Shown one piece after another: positions 1 to 8,108 of a DNA stretch of 64,000 nt. The notes under the pieces were generated by a model. That model did not search any database. It saw only the letters and a list, made by a program, of their open reading frames with translations, and was not told the origin of the DNA. The stretch's first letter is position 1. Every line of letters begins with the position of its first letter. The translations under genes were made by a program, and so were the position numbers. Source of the DNA: a virus; IMG/VR virus record IMGVR_UViG_3300030116_003118, positions 20,495 to 84,494 of that record. One strand, given 5' to 3'.

Positions 1-1279
1 TTTTTGGACTTGCAGTAGCATCTCTTCTAAGTCTTTCTCTTTCTTCATCTTCTTGTATTTCCTGTAAGGCAATACCCTGTTTTGATTTGTAGTCTTTAAT
101 ATTATTTTGAAGTCCTTCATAATGTTCTCTAAGGTCGGCAAGATATTCAAAATTAGTAACTGATTCCGCAACTCTTTTATCGCCGTTCTCATTAATAATT
201 TGTTCTAATTTATCTATAGCAGACTTAGTATTCATAATTTTAGCATATTCTTTTTCTACTTCTTTAATAAGTTTGACTAAATAGTTTCCTGCATATTCTT
301 GAAAGTCTTCTCCTTCTTTTTCTGACTCACTTTTAACATCCCAGTCCCTACGAATACTTGCAGCAATTTCATCGAGAGACCAATTTCTATCTCCATCAAC
401 ATCTTCAATAAAGTCTTCAATTAAATCATAAAAGTCTGCATCTGCACTTGTGTTTGCATTTAAATTATTTACTAATTTGTTTAAATGTATTGCTGAGTTT
501 TTATTAAATTTATATTCATCTGCGTTTAATGTCTTAATTAAAGAAGGTACAGTAGATTTATCTACTCTCTTTTGTTCAATTCTTTGTGCTACTCTTCTCA
601 GTTTGTCTGCTCTAGTAATACTTCTATTAAATTCTGATTTTAAAAATCTTTCAAATTTTCTATATAAGTCTGTAACATTTCTTTTACCGTCTGAATCTAC
701 TCTAACTAACTTCGACACAATTGCAGGATGAATCTTTTTCTTATCATTCCAGACAGATTCATTTAGACCCACTAAGAATTTTGATGTTATTATTTTTCTC
801 TCCTTTAAATCAGATTTAGTTTTATCAGTTATCCTTTGGTCTTCTTCTAAATCTATCAAAACTTCATTAAGTGTTTTTTCTTGGAGACTCATTTTTCTTT
901 CTACTTTGGTTGTTTTAGTATCTTGTAGAAATACATCAATAACTTTTAGTATGGTTTCTTTATCTTTCTCTTCAGCATATCTCATTATATTTTGTAAAGA
1001 AGATTTTATAAATTCAAATGAACTTACCTTCCAACCCTCAGGGCGTTGTCTATCTTTGAAAGAAGTCTTAAGTTGAGAACTAGTCCAAGTAATTTGAGGC
1101 TTTGGATTTATTTCATCTTTGTTCCTCTCAATATACTTGGAGATAGTTCTTCTTATTGCATACTGAACTTCTTTTAAAGTTAAATCATTTTCTGCCAATT
1201 TTTTAGCATTATCTTTTTTTCTTAAAATTCTGTAAAGTTCCACTTCGGCGGTAACCTGTTTAAGTAACAGTTCCACCAT
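1..1279 (-). CDS. Long helical/coiled-coil virion-module protein, 3' end outside window
   Basis: The reading frame starts at ATG 1279 on the minus strand, a few bases after the SD-like GGTGAT, and stays open to base 1, so the C-terminus is missing. About 426 codons are visible. The product is highly charged and almost entirely predicted alpha-helix, rich in K, E, D and R with long heptad-like stretches. It carries a possible Asp-rich loop, DVDGDRNW, in its middle part. It is the next gene after the portal cluster in the leftward operon, where scaffold, protease or head proteins are often encoded, but no protease or capsid motif is visible. It lacks the N-terminal tryptophan tag of its neighbours. 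Function unknown. Confidence 0.7.
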   Translation of the reverse strand, partial: MVELLLKQVTAEVELYRILRKKDNAKKLAENDLTLKEVQYAIRRTISKYIERNKDEINPKPQITWTSSQLKTSFKDRQRPEGWKVSSFEFIKSSLQNIMRYAEEKDKETILKVIDVFLQDTKTTKVERKMSLQEKTLNEVLIDLEEDQRITDKTKSDLKERKIITSKFLVGLNESVWNDKKKIHPAIVSKLVRVDSDGKRNVTDLYRKFERFLKSEFNRSITRADKLRRVAQRIEQKRVDKSTVPSLIKTLNADEYKFNKNSAIHLNKLVNNLNANTSADADFYDLIEDFIEDVDGDRNWSLDEIAASIRRDWDVKSESEKEGEDFQEYAGNYLVKLIKEVEKEYAKIMNTKSAIDKLEQIINENGDKRVAESVTNFEYLADLREHYEGLQNNIKDYKSKQGIALQEIQEDEERERLRRDATASPK

Positions 1280-1288
1280 TAAATCACC

Positions 1289-1498
1289 TTACCACGGAAT
1301 ATTTTCGTGTCTCTTATTGTCCAGTTTTTTTGCTTTCTTAAATTGCACAACACCCGGAACATGGTCTGGTTGTTCGCGCTTTAATGTTGCCGGGTCATTT
1401 CCGACAATATCATGTCTCTTACTGACATCTTTCTTCATTGCATTTACTTCCTTGTTAATCTCCTTAACAAGTTCTTTTTTCTTATCTATTGTTGTCAT
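1289..1498 (-). CDS. Small charged protein
   Basis: A 69-residue Lys/Glu-rich protein starting MTTIDKKKELV. Its start overlaps the end of the upstream gene (ATGA-type overlap at 1495-1498), which suggests coupled translation. The N-terminal half is a predicted amphipathic helix and the rest is extended and polar. No known domain. It lies in the leftward virion operon between the tagged 222-residue protein and the long helical protein. Confidence 0.6.
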   Translation of the reverse strand: MTTIDKKKELVKEINKEVNAMKKDVSKRHDIVGNDPATLKREQPDHVPGVVQFKKAKKLDNKRHENIPW

Positions 1499-2163
1499 TT
1501 TCTTTCACTCTCAAGATATTCTATTCCTCTATATTTTATAGGAATCTTTTTACCGCTACTTAATAATTTATCTACTTCTCTCCACTCTTTAAAGTTTATT
1601 ACAGAAAAAGAATATGGTACTCCGGGCATTGTATATCCTGTACCTCTTCTTTTATCCTCTGATTTATATCCTGTCTCTCTAACTACATTAAGGTCAAACC
1701 AACCTAGTTTTCTAAAAAGAGGATTTAATTTCTCTATTATGTCATTTTGCGCCCAAGTTCTTAAGTCATCCCAAGTCTGCCATCTTCTGTTAAATTCTTC
1801 GCTTGGAAATGTTGATACTCTTTCTCTATGAAATCTTTGTCTTCCTCCAAAAAATTCACCAGTCATTGCAGGGCGATTGTATCTTTTTGTACTAAAAAAC
1901 CTATTTAAAAAATGAAAGAAATGTGCAGGGCTACCAAAGGGTTCGGGTCGTGTAGGTGAATGCCAATAACTTTTACCATATCTTTTTTTAGATGCATTTT
2001 TCCAAATTGTTGTATAAGCCTCATCTATCTCTTCTTTGTACTTATGCCATTTAGGTTTAAGTTGGTCTAAATCTCTTGAAAAGTCTCTATCATCAAACGG
2101 TGAACCTTGTTCATCTCTTGGTAAACCAACTTCTACTTTCTTAATAGTTTGTTGCCAATTCAT
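1495..2163 (-). CDS. Tagged virion-module protein, unknown function
   Basis: A 222-residue protein whose N-terminus, MNWQQTIKK, fits the short tryptophan tag shared by many genes of this operon. The body is rich in aromatic and basic residues (many W, F, Y and R) and has no recognised motif. It follows the portal gene with a 4-base overlap and precedes a small charged protein. A head-tail connector or internal virion role is plausible from position alone. Confidence 0.65.
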   Translation of the reverse strand: MNWQQTIKKVEVGLPRDEQGSPFDDRDFSRDLDQLKPKWHKYKEEIDEAYTTIWKNASKKRYGKSYWHSPTRPEPFGSPAHFFHFLNRFFSTKRYNRPAMTGEFFGGRQRFHRERVSTFPSEEFNRRWQTWDDLRTWAQNDIIEKLNPLFRKLGWFDLNVVRETGYKSEDKRRGTGYTMPGVPYSFSVINFKEWREVDKLLSSGKKIPIKYRGIEYLESERK

Positions 2164-3806
2164 CCAACTCGCCTCTCTGTTCTTGAATCAACATTCTTAT
2201 TACCTGCTTCCCTCGGTAAACCAGTAAATCTTTTATCTGGGCCAGTTTCAGAAGATGGTTTATTTCTGGTTGCTGGCGGATTTTCTTGTGGAGTAGTTCT
2301 TTCTTGTTGCCCCTGTTGTTCCATAATTTGACCCATTTGACTTGCATCTATATTTGTACCAGCATAGGGGTCACGTTCAATTTGTTTGTCTTGTCCCTTA
2401 GGTGCTTTACCTTCTTCTGGTTTTGGTTTATGATAAGAAAACCTTCCCTTATCATCCATTTCTACTTCAAAGCCTAAGTTTTTAATAGACGCAGCAATTT
2501 GCACTTCTAGTTCTCTTAACCTTATTTTGGCTAACTCATCTTCTTCTTCAGAAGGAGGTAACTTTAATTTCCAATCTGTGATTCCAAATTGTTCTGTAAT
2601 AAATGGTAAAACATAATCATTCCAAATAGTTTGTGCCATTTCAACTGCACGGTTTGTAACAAGAATTTGCATACCTTCATTATTCAATCCACCACTGGCG
2701 GAATTGTCTGCCATGAAAATTTTAGATACACCATAGAACGCAGAAATTCTATCTCTTAAATCTTCTTTAACAGCAACATAATCCATTTCTTTTAGGCTAT
2801 CTAAAAACTTTATCCACTCAATAGAACCTTTACCATTTTCTGCTTCTATTCCCATAACAGGAATAAAGTGAGGGTCTTGCTCCATTTTTTCTTTAACGCC
2901 TCTCCAGAAATTTTTCATAGAATCAATATTTCTGGTTTGAACTGCAAGTAATCCTCTTGGCATTCTGCTCTTTGAATAAGAAGAATTTACATAATTTTCC
3001 ATAGCAATCAACGTAGTAATGTGATTCCAAAGAGTAAGTATTGGAGACAAACCATAAAGTCTACTTGGATTATATTTACTAAAGTGTAGAACTTCTCCCT
3101 TAATATAATACTGTTCTTCTCCATGCGCTCTATTTACATAATGAATTGGATAAGTAGGGCCACCGCATTCTTCACATCTTTCAGCAGGGTCATCCGATTT
3201 GAAATCTCTATGTCTGATACAGGTAAATCCTTCTTTTCCTTTTGTTCCTTTTTCATCAGAATAAATTGCCATGCTTACAGGGTCTCCCCTATACATTTCT
3301 TTTATTCTGTGCATTTTTATTTCGCCGTTGCCATCTAAGAAATATTCTTTAACTAGAATAACATAGGCATCATCCATGATGTTTAAATCATCTTCCATTT
3401 CTTTTAGAATATCAATAAACATTTGCTCAGATTCATTTACATACCTGTGTAAAAATTTCTTAGCATAAACTAATTGGTCTTTGTTAGGCTTTTTTAAATC
3501 TGGGCTACCGCATTCTTGACAAGCGGGAGTAGGAGACTTATGTTCATTACCACAAGAGTTACATTTTAATGCAAACTTTTCTTCCCAATGATAACCTCTT
3601 CTAAATATCTCCGTCTTTAATTGACTAGTGCAGGTTCTTACTATTACTGATTGTTGTGCAACATGATATACCACTGGTGCAGTAATCATGTATGAAGTAT
3701 CTTTTTCTTGGATACCCGGATTGAAAACTTTTCTATCAGCAGGTTTAGGAGTTCTTCTCCTAAATACATTGCGAATAGAAAATCTTCTTTGTTCTTCTTC
3801 TACCAT
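2160..3806 (-). CDS. Portal protein with two zinc-binding insertions
   Basis: A 548-residue protein adjacent to the terminase region. It has portal-like features: a central segment with RLYGLSPI, followed by SKSRMPRGLL and a FYGVSKIFM region, an acidic/basic helical section, and a disordered polar C-terminus. The portal would form the dodecameric DNA channel at one capsid vertex and dock the terminase. Two cysteine clusters lie in the N-terminal part: C82/C85/C96/C99 and C196/H199/C211/C214, both zinc-ribbon-like, which is uncommon for a portal. It overlaps the next gene by 4 bases. The assignment rests on these motifs, length and gene order. Confidence 0.8.
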   Translation of the reverse strand: MVEEEQRRFSIRNVFRRRTPKPADRKVFNPGIQEKDTSYMITAPVVYHVAQQSVIVRTCTSQLKTEIFRRGYHWEEKFALKCNSCGNEHKSPTPACQECGSPDLKKPNKDQLVYAKKFLHRYVNESEQMFIDILKEMEDDLNIMDDAYVILVKEYFLDGNGEIKMHRIKEMYRGDPVSMAIYSDEKGTKGKEGFTCIRHRDFKSDDPAERCEECGGPTYPIHYVNRAHGEEQYYIKGEVLHFSKYNPSRLYGLSPILTLWNHITTLIAMENYVNSSYSKSRMPRGLLAVQTRNIDSMKNFWRGVKEKMEQDPHFIPVMGIEAENGKGSIEWIKFLDSLKEMDYVAVKEDLRDRISAFYGVSKIFMADNSASGGLNNEGMQILVTNRAVEMAQTIWNDYVLPFITEQFGITDWKLKLPPSEEEDELAKIRLRELEVQIAASIKNLGFEVEMDDKGRFSYHKPKPEEGKAPKGQDKQIERDPYAGTNIDASQMGQIMEQQGQQERTTPQENPPATRNKPSSETGPDKRFTGLPREAGNKNVDSRTERRVG

Positions 3807-3809
3807 TTA

Positions 3810-5135
3810 TCATACATCCATTTTTGAATTTGCTTCCAACTTACTAATCCCATCTATATCAATGTCCCATTCATTCCAATTGAAATTAGTGTTGTCTTTG
3901 TGATTGTGATATTTCATAAGTTTAAATAACTCATCTTTTCTGTCTTTGTACCAATCTGCTTTTTTATTCTCTTTCTTTATTTTAATTAGTTCTAGCAAAA
4001 CTTTTGCATTTGGCCCTTTCATTCTAAAGTGTGGTAAACAATTTTTTAATAGTTTAGTAATATCTTTTCCAGAATAGAAATTTAATCTGTTAACAGGTCT
4101 AGTGTCTTGTGGTGACTTTTGGTCTAAATGTAATCTTCCAATGCTTCCTAATGATTTATACATTTCCATCATAAATGCTTTTCCTCTATCTCCTGTCGCA
4201 ACTAAACCTACTCTTGGATTATGATTTTTGTCCATTGTAATATATCCATCAGAGTCTATGAATGCTGCTGTGTATGCCCATATATTCTTTTTTATTTCAT
4301 CATTAAATTTATAATAAGCACCATTGACCCCAGTTATATTTTCTTCCTTTGCTAGTTTAGCAATTATTGCAGTAGAAGTTTTATCGTATAGATTCTTTTC
4401 TAAAGAATCATGAATTTCTCTTGCAGAAATACCCGGATTATTACAAACTGCTTTTAAGATTTCACTCTTCAAGACTGACTTGGGGCTAGGGTTTATAGAG
4501 GTTTCCTTTAGAATTGCTTTAAATTCTTTTTTGGCTTCTGTTGCTTTCTTTAGATTAGAAGCATACTCTTTACCAAATGAAAGTTCTTTCATATCTAAAT
4601 TTGCTTCCCAATTTTTACAAAGCGAATCCACTACTCTTCTTCTAGTATCTTCTTCACTTATTTTACTTAGTTTTAGTAAATCGCTTTCAGAACAAGTCAT
4701 ACTTTGTAAAGGAACCTTATATTTCTTTACCCAATAAATAGATTCTATACATTTGTTAAGATAATCAGAATAACCATCAATTAGATTATCAATAGCCTTC
4801 GTAAATTTAATTTTTGGTTCTCCTTTTAATGTCCTTCGATAATTTCTCATTTCTTTAACTACCATAGGAATACTATTACCCTGAATCTCATATGCCTGAG
4901 GATAAACATCTAATGCCTTTTTAGCATCTGTTAAATTCATTCCAAACTCTTCTGCATAATCTTTTGTTATATCATCATGGCTTCTTATTGGTTTGTTTTC
5001 TAACCAACTTGCGTTTTTCATGCCATCAGTTAAGTTTTCCATTTGTTCAGTTAACTTAGCCTTTTCACGCATAATTTTTGATTGTGCTTCTAATTCATCA
5101 GCCTGTTCTTCTTCTAAATCTGATTCATTTGTCAT
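3810..5135 (-). CDS. LAGLIDADG endonuclease-domain fusion between terminase and portal
   Basis: A 441-residue protein with three parts. Residues 1-215 are a charged helical region. Residues about 222-277 look like a winged-helix domain. From about residue 287 there is a LAGLIDADG-like motif (AFIDSDGYIT, ending at residue 300) followed by a compact alpha/beta region typical of this homing-endonuclease fold. There is one clear motif, so it would act as a dimer, or it may be a domesticated DNA-binding version. It is an intact in-operon gene, not an intron insertion, which argues for a structural or packaging-linked role. No further family was recognised for the N-terminal half. Confidence 0.65.
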   Translation of the reverse strand: MTNESDLEEEQADELEAQSKIMREKAKLTEQMENLTDGMKNASWLENKPIRSHDDITKDYAEEFGMNLTDAKKALDVYPQAYEIQGNSIPMVVKEMRNYRRTLKGEPKIKFTKAIDNLIDGYSDYLNKCIESIYWVKKYKVPLQSMTCSESDLLKLSKISEEDTRRRVVDSLCKNWEANLDMKELSFGKEYASNLKKATEAKKEFKAILKETSINPSPKSVLKSEILKAVCNNPGISAREIHDSLEKNLYDKTSTAIIAKLAKEENITGVNGAYYKFNDEIKKNIWAYTAAFIDSDGYITMDKNHNPRVGLVATGDRGKAFMMEMYKSLGSIGRLHLDQKSPQDTRPVNRLNFYSGKDITKLLKNCLPHFRMKGPNAKVLLELIKIKKENKKADWYKDRKDELFKLMKYHNHKDNTNFNWNEWDIDIDGISKLEANSKMDV

Positions 5136-5149
5136 CTTTTACACCCGAC

Positions 5150-6586
5150 CTAAAAATTTAAACCTATCATTCCCGTATTTTGCTCAAATAGAGGCGTTTC
5201 AGGCTCATCGAATAGTTCCATGTCATCGAGGAGCATAAACGCTTCTGTCGGCGTTTGTGAGGCCGCATTTGCTAAGGCTAGGCCCATAACCAAGTCGTCA
5301 TGCGCACCGACTCCCTCAAACTTACCAGATTGAGTAATTGAGAACATAGATAATTCTTCTAATAGTGCTTGAGTCATCTTTCTGCTGTTATTATCTCCAT
5401 ACGGAAGATGTAATTTGTTGTTTTCAAAGTTCATTTGTAGATTTAATATAATTTCTTGCTTCTTTCTACGGGTTGTATCAAAATCCCTTACATTTAAGTC
5501 GGATACAGCCCTTAACTCTTGTGTAAACGCCTTTGCGAATGTATTTGTTTCGTAAAGTATGACTTCCGGCTCAAACACTTGACCAATTAGACGTAATTTA
5601 TCAATATTTTCTCTAAATTGAACATTTTTACTTCTATCTACATGAACAATGCTTTTATTTTTCTCATCATCTACTTCTAAAACCATAATTACGTTATAAT
5701 CGCCGTCTGTAGAGATAGCAGGGTCAACACCTACATAATATTTGTATCCTTTATCTTTTCTGTGACCTAATTTAAGAATTAAATCTCTATTTTTTGCATT
5801 TTCTAAGTGTTCTTGTCCAAAAAGTGCTGTTCCTGTTGAAACTGGTATACATAGATACTCCCTAGTAAACTTTAATGAACCAATTTCTGCCTTCCTTTGC
5901 ATCAGAGCATCAAAATCCCATCTTTCAGGCCATAAGGGTTCATTCATTGAATCTAAACAGGGATATTTTCTAACTGTATAGGCTTCGTTTTCTTCTAGTT
6001 GTGAGAAAATATCAGTATAAGTAAAAGGAGTCCCTATCATTCTAAGATTAGCAGTGTGGTGAAGTGTAGGAATCATATCTCCGAAGAACCAATCAGTAAC
6101 TCTTTGAATACCAGTTAAACTAAACTCTTTCAAAGGGTCATCAATAATAATTTCTTGCGGGTGAAGACCACGAATCTGTGAACCTACTGACCTTTCAAGA
6201 ATTGAGTTGCCATTCGTTAATGTTATGTTTCCAATAGCCCATCCTCTTGTTGGTCTAAACTTTTTTAACTGTGGTAAATTAAAATATCTATCTATCTCTC
6301 TCATGTGAACAAGAGTCTGCTTTTGGTTCGATGAAATGTATAGCATCTGATATGGTGGTTCTTGGAACACTAAATTCCAAACTACCCAAGAATGCATAAA
6401 AACAGATTTTCCGTGGTCACGACTACAGACTATTACGGTTCTATCTGTGTTTGACATAGTATCTAGCCATTCTTGCATATAGGCAGGATACATCATACCT
6501 AATACATTTTGAAAGAAATAAGGAAATGAATCTTTTGACATTTGCATATCCATCTGATGAGCAAAGTTTAATTCTTCTAATTCCAT
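5150..6586 (-). CDS. terL: Terminase large subunit
   Basis: A 478-residue DNA-packaging motor. The N-terminal ATPase has Walker A CSRDHGKS (residues 54-61), Walker B EIIIDDPL (145-152) and a coupling motif MIGTP around 183-187. The C-terminal RNase H-like nuclease shows VGVDPA with D288, a probable acidic residue near E346, and HDDLVMG with D430/D431. Length and order of motifs match T4 gp17-like terminases. The enzyme would translocate DNA through the portal and cut concatemers. It precedes the LAGLIDADG-fusion and portal genes in the leftward operon and lacks the tryptophan tag. Confidence 0.93.
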   Translation of the reverse strand: MELEELNFAHQMDMQMSKDSFPYFFQNVLGMMYPAYMQEWLDTMSNTDRTVIVCSRDHGKSVFMHSWVVWNLVFQEPPYQMLYISSNQKQTLVHMREIDRYFNLPQLKKFRPTRGWAIGNITLTNGNSILERSVGSQIRGLHPQEIIIDDPLKEFSLTGIQRVTDWFFGDMIPTLHHTANLRMIGTPFTYTDIFSQLEENEAYTVRKYPCLDSMNEPLWPERWDFDALMQRKAEIGSLKFTREYLCIPVSTGTALFGQEHLENAKNRDLILKLGHRKDKGYKYYVGVDPAISTDGDYNVIMVLEVDDEKNKSIVHVDRSKNVQFRENIDKLRLIGQVFEPEVILYETNTFAKAFTQELRAVSDLNVRDFDTTRRKKQEIILNLQMNFENNKLHLPYGDNNSRKMTQALLEELSMFSITQSGKFEGVGAHDDLVMGLALANAASQTPTEAFMLLDDMELFDEPETPLFEQNTGMIGLNF

Positions 6587-7185
6587 TATTTCTTTCTCCT
6601 TAATGATGCGTTAATTTTATTCCATTTCTTTGCCATTGGTACAGGTAAATAAATAACAAAATCCTGCCCTTTACTTGCCGCCATTTCTGCATGTTCATCC
6701 ACGACCTTCTTTGGTATAAAGTCATAGTAACTTTCTAAGTTATCTGGGTTTGTCATCCAAAATTTTCTCTTGAAAGAATCAGCCCAAGCAGTGCCTCCTA
6801 ATGTAGTATTATTGATTAAACCTATTCCGGGCTTAGAAGCCATCTTATCCATTTTTTCATTCTGTAGTTTTCTACTAATTCCTGAAAAACCTTTAGAGCC
6901 ACCACGCCTATAATCAGGATGAACTCTTGTACCTGCTAATACCCAATAGGTTCCATAATCTTGCCAACCACTATAACCAATCATTCTATTATTATCCCAT
7001 GCAGTAAGATAATCCCCTTCAAAAGTATATGGGTTTAGATTATTAGGACTTTCTCTTCGTGCAATTCTTGGATTATCTGGATTTGATTCGTTCCAAATTT
7101 CAACAATCTCTTCTTCAGAAAAAGCCCTAACAGGAAAAGTTATTCCTTTGTATCCTGTTTGTTTAAGCAAGTCAAACCAATTCAA
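6586..7185 (-). CDS. Tagged GNAT-family acetyltransferase-like protein
   Basis: A 199-residue protein starting with a TTG codon and the tag MNWFDLLK, preceded by the SD-like GGTGG. After the tag, residues about 55-110 resemble the GNAT core: a beta hairpin, then a motif A-like segment VHPDYRRGG (88-96) that would bind the acetyl-CoA pyrophosphate. The enzyme would acetylate a small molecule or protein; the substrate is unknown. The tag in front of an enzyme domain suggests delivery or incorporation into the particle. The stop overlaps the terL start. Confidence 0.6.
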   Translation of the reverse strand: MNWFDLLKQTGYKGITFPVRAFSEEEIVEIWNESNPDNPRIARRESPNNLNPYTFEGDYLTAWDNNRMIGYSGWQDYGTYWVLAGTRVHPDYRRGGSKGFSGISRKLQNEKMDKMASKPGIGLINNTTLGGTAWADSFKRKFWMTNPDNLESYYDFIPKKVVDEHAEMAASKGQDFVIYLPVPMAKKWNKINASLRRKK

Positions 7186-7249
7186 AATCCCACCACCTAA
7201 ATCTTGTTAATTTAATTTTTTTCAATGGAAGATTTTTCTTTTTTTTCAT
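7172..7249 (-). CDS. Very short basic peptide
   Basis: A 25-codon frame beginning at ATG 7249, directly after the stop of the upstream gene. It ends inside the start of the GNAT-like gene. The peptide is strongly basic (it opens with four lysines after Met) and ends with two tryptophans. It may be a real mini-gene or simply a translational bridge that couples the TTG-started downstream gene. Support is gene spacing only. Confidence 0.3.
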   Translation of the reverse strand: MKKKKNLPLKKIKLTRFRWWDFELV

Positions 7250-7534
7250 TTAATAACCCATGTCCATTTTACTTGGCCCTGACAGTTCTCTAACTTTTTG
7301 ACAACAGAGCCTAATTTTTTGAGTTGATTGTAGGTTCCAAAAAGCATCCTTCTCCATCCTAAATTTCTTTTCTATGTAAGCACATAATTCTTTTCTTGTC
7401 ATTGCTTCAAAATCAGCATCTATTTTTGTCCCTAGAATTGGCCCTGTTTCTGGTGGCAATCTTGAATCTAAAATGACATATATTCTACCCATCAAATCAA
7501 TGAGTTTACTAATTACTTTGTGTCTAAGTTTCAT
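7250..7534 (-). CDS. Small virion-operon protein
   Basis: A 94-residue protein starting MKLRHKVISKLI with an ATGA overlap with the upstream 52-residue tagged protein. It is helical, with a possible amphipathic N-terminus and a double cysteine near the C-terminus (IRLCCQK). It lacks the tryptophan tag. No known domain was recognised; its role is inferred only from the leftward structural operon. Confidence 0.6.
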   Translation of the reverse strand: MKLRHKVISKLIDLMGRIYVILDSRLPPETGPILGTKIDADFEAMTRKELCAYIEKKFRMEKDAFWNLQSTQKIRLCCQKVRELSGPSKMDMGY

Positions 7535-7689
7535 TTCTCATCAACTACCTTGTGTTCAAATAAATAATCCGATGCATCATCTACGGATGACCAATCATGT
7601 TCATCTAAATCATATTTATCTGCGACTTCCTCTAAATCATCTATTGCCTCATCAACTGGCTTTTTCTTTACAATGTCAAACCACTTCAT
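7531..7689 (-). CDS. Tagged acidic mini-protein
   Basis: A 52-residue protein starting MKWFDIVKKK, an excellent match to the operon's shared N-terminal tag. The remainder is acidic, with many D and E residues. It starts and ends in ATGA overlaps with both neighbours, which fixes the start. Since almost nothing but the tag and an acidic tail is encoded, this gene shows the tag functioning as the main conserved part of a product. Confidence 0.65.
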   Translation of the reverse strand: MKWFDIVKKKPVDEAIDDLEEVADKYDLDEHDWSSVDDASDYLFEHKVVDEK

Positions 7690-8108
7690 GCAGTGTAACC
7701 TCCGGGTTCATCAGTTTCTATAAACATCTCAAGAATTTCTTTTCCCTTTTCAACATCTATTTTTTCTGGTCTAGGTACTCCCATCATGTCTACCATAAAA
7801 TCAGGTATCATCTTAAATCCTTCATCTGCCGCATCCCACTTTACTTTGGTTAAATAATGATAAAGAAATTCAGGGTTTGGTTCTGGTACATCAACGACAT
7901 CGCTTATTAATTTATAATTATGTTTTTGTCTCTCTATCATGTCCCTCAGTTTACTAGGAGCCATAAAAGCATCGCCAGTTCTTTCCTCTTGTTTTAATGC
8001 TAGTTTATACAGAGCCTCTACAAATTCTAAACTCTGTAATGTTTGTTTTACCATCATAAGCCCTACATCTTTTATAGGGTTTCTTTTTGTGATTTCAAAC
8101 CAACTCAT
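7686..8108 (-). CDS. Tagged virion-module protein
   Basis: A 140-residue protein beginning with the tag MSWFEITK. The body is mixed helix and polar coil with an acidic C-terminus and no recognised domain. Four-base overlaps on both sides indicate tightly coupled translation within the leftward operon. Confidence 0.65.
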   Translation of the reverse strand: MSWFEITKRNPIKDVGLMMVKQTLQSLEFVEALYKLALKQEERTGDAFMAPSKLRDMIERQKHNYKLISDVVDVPEPNPEFLYHYLTKVKWDAADEGFKMIPDFMVDMMGVPRPEKIDVEKGKEILEMFIETDEPGGYTA

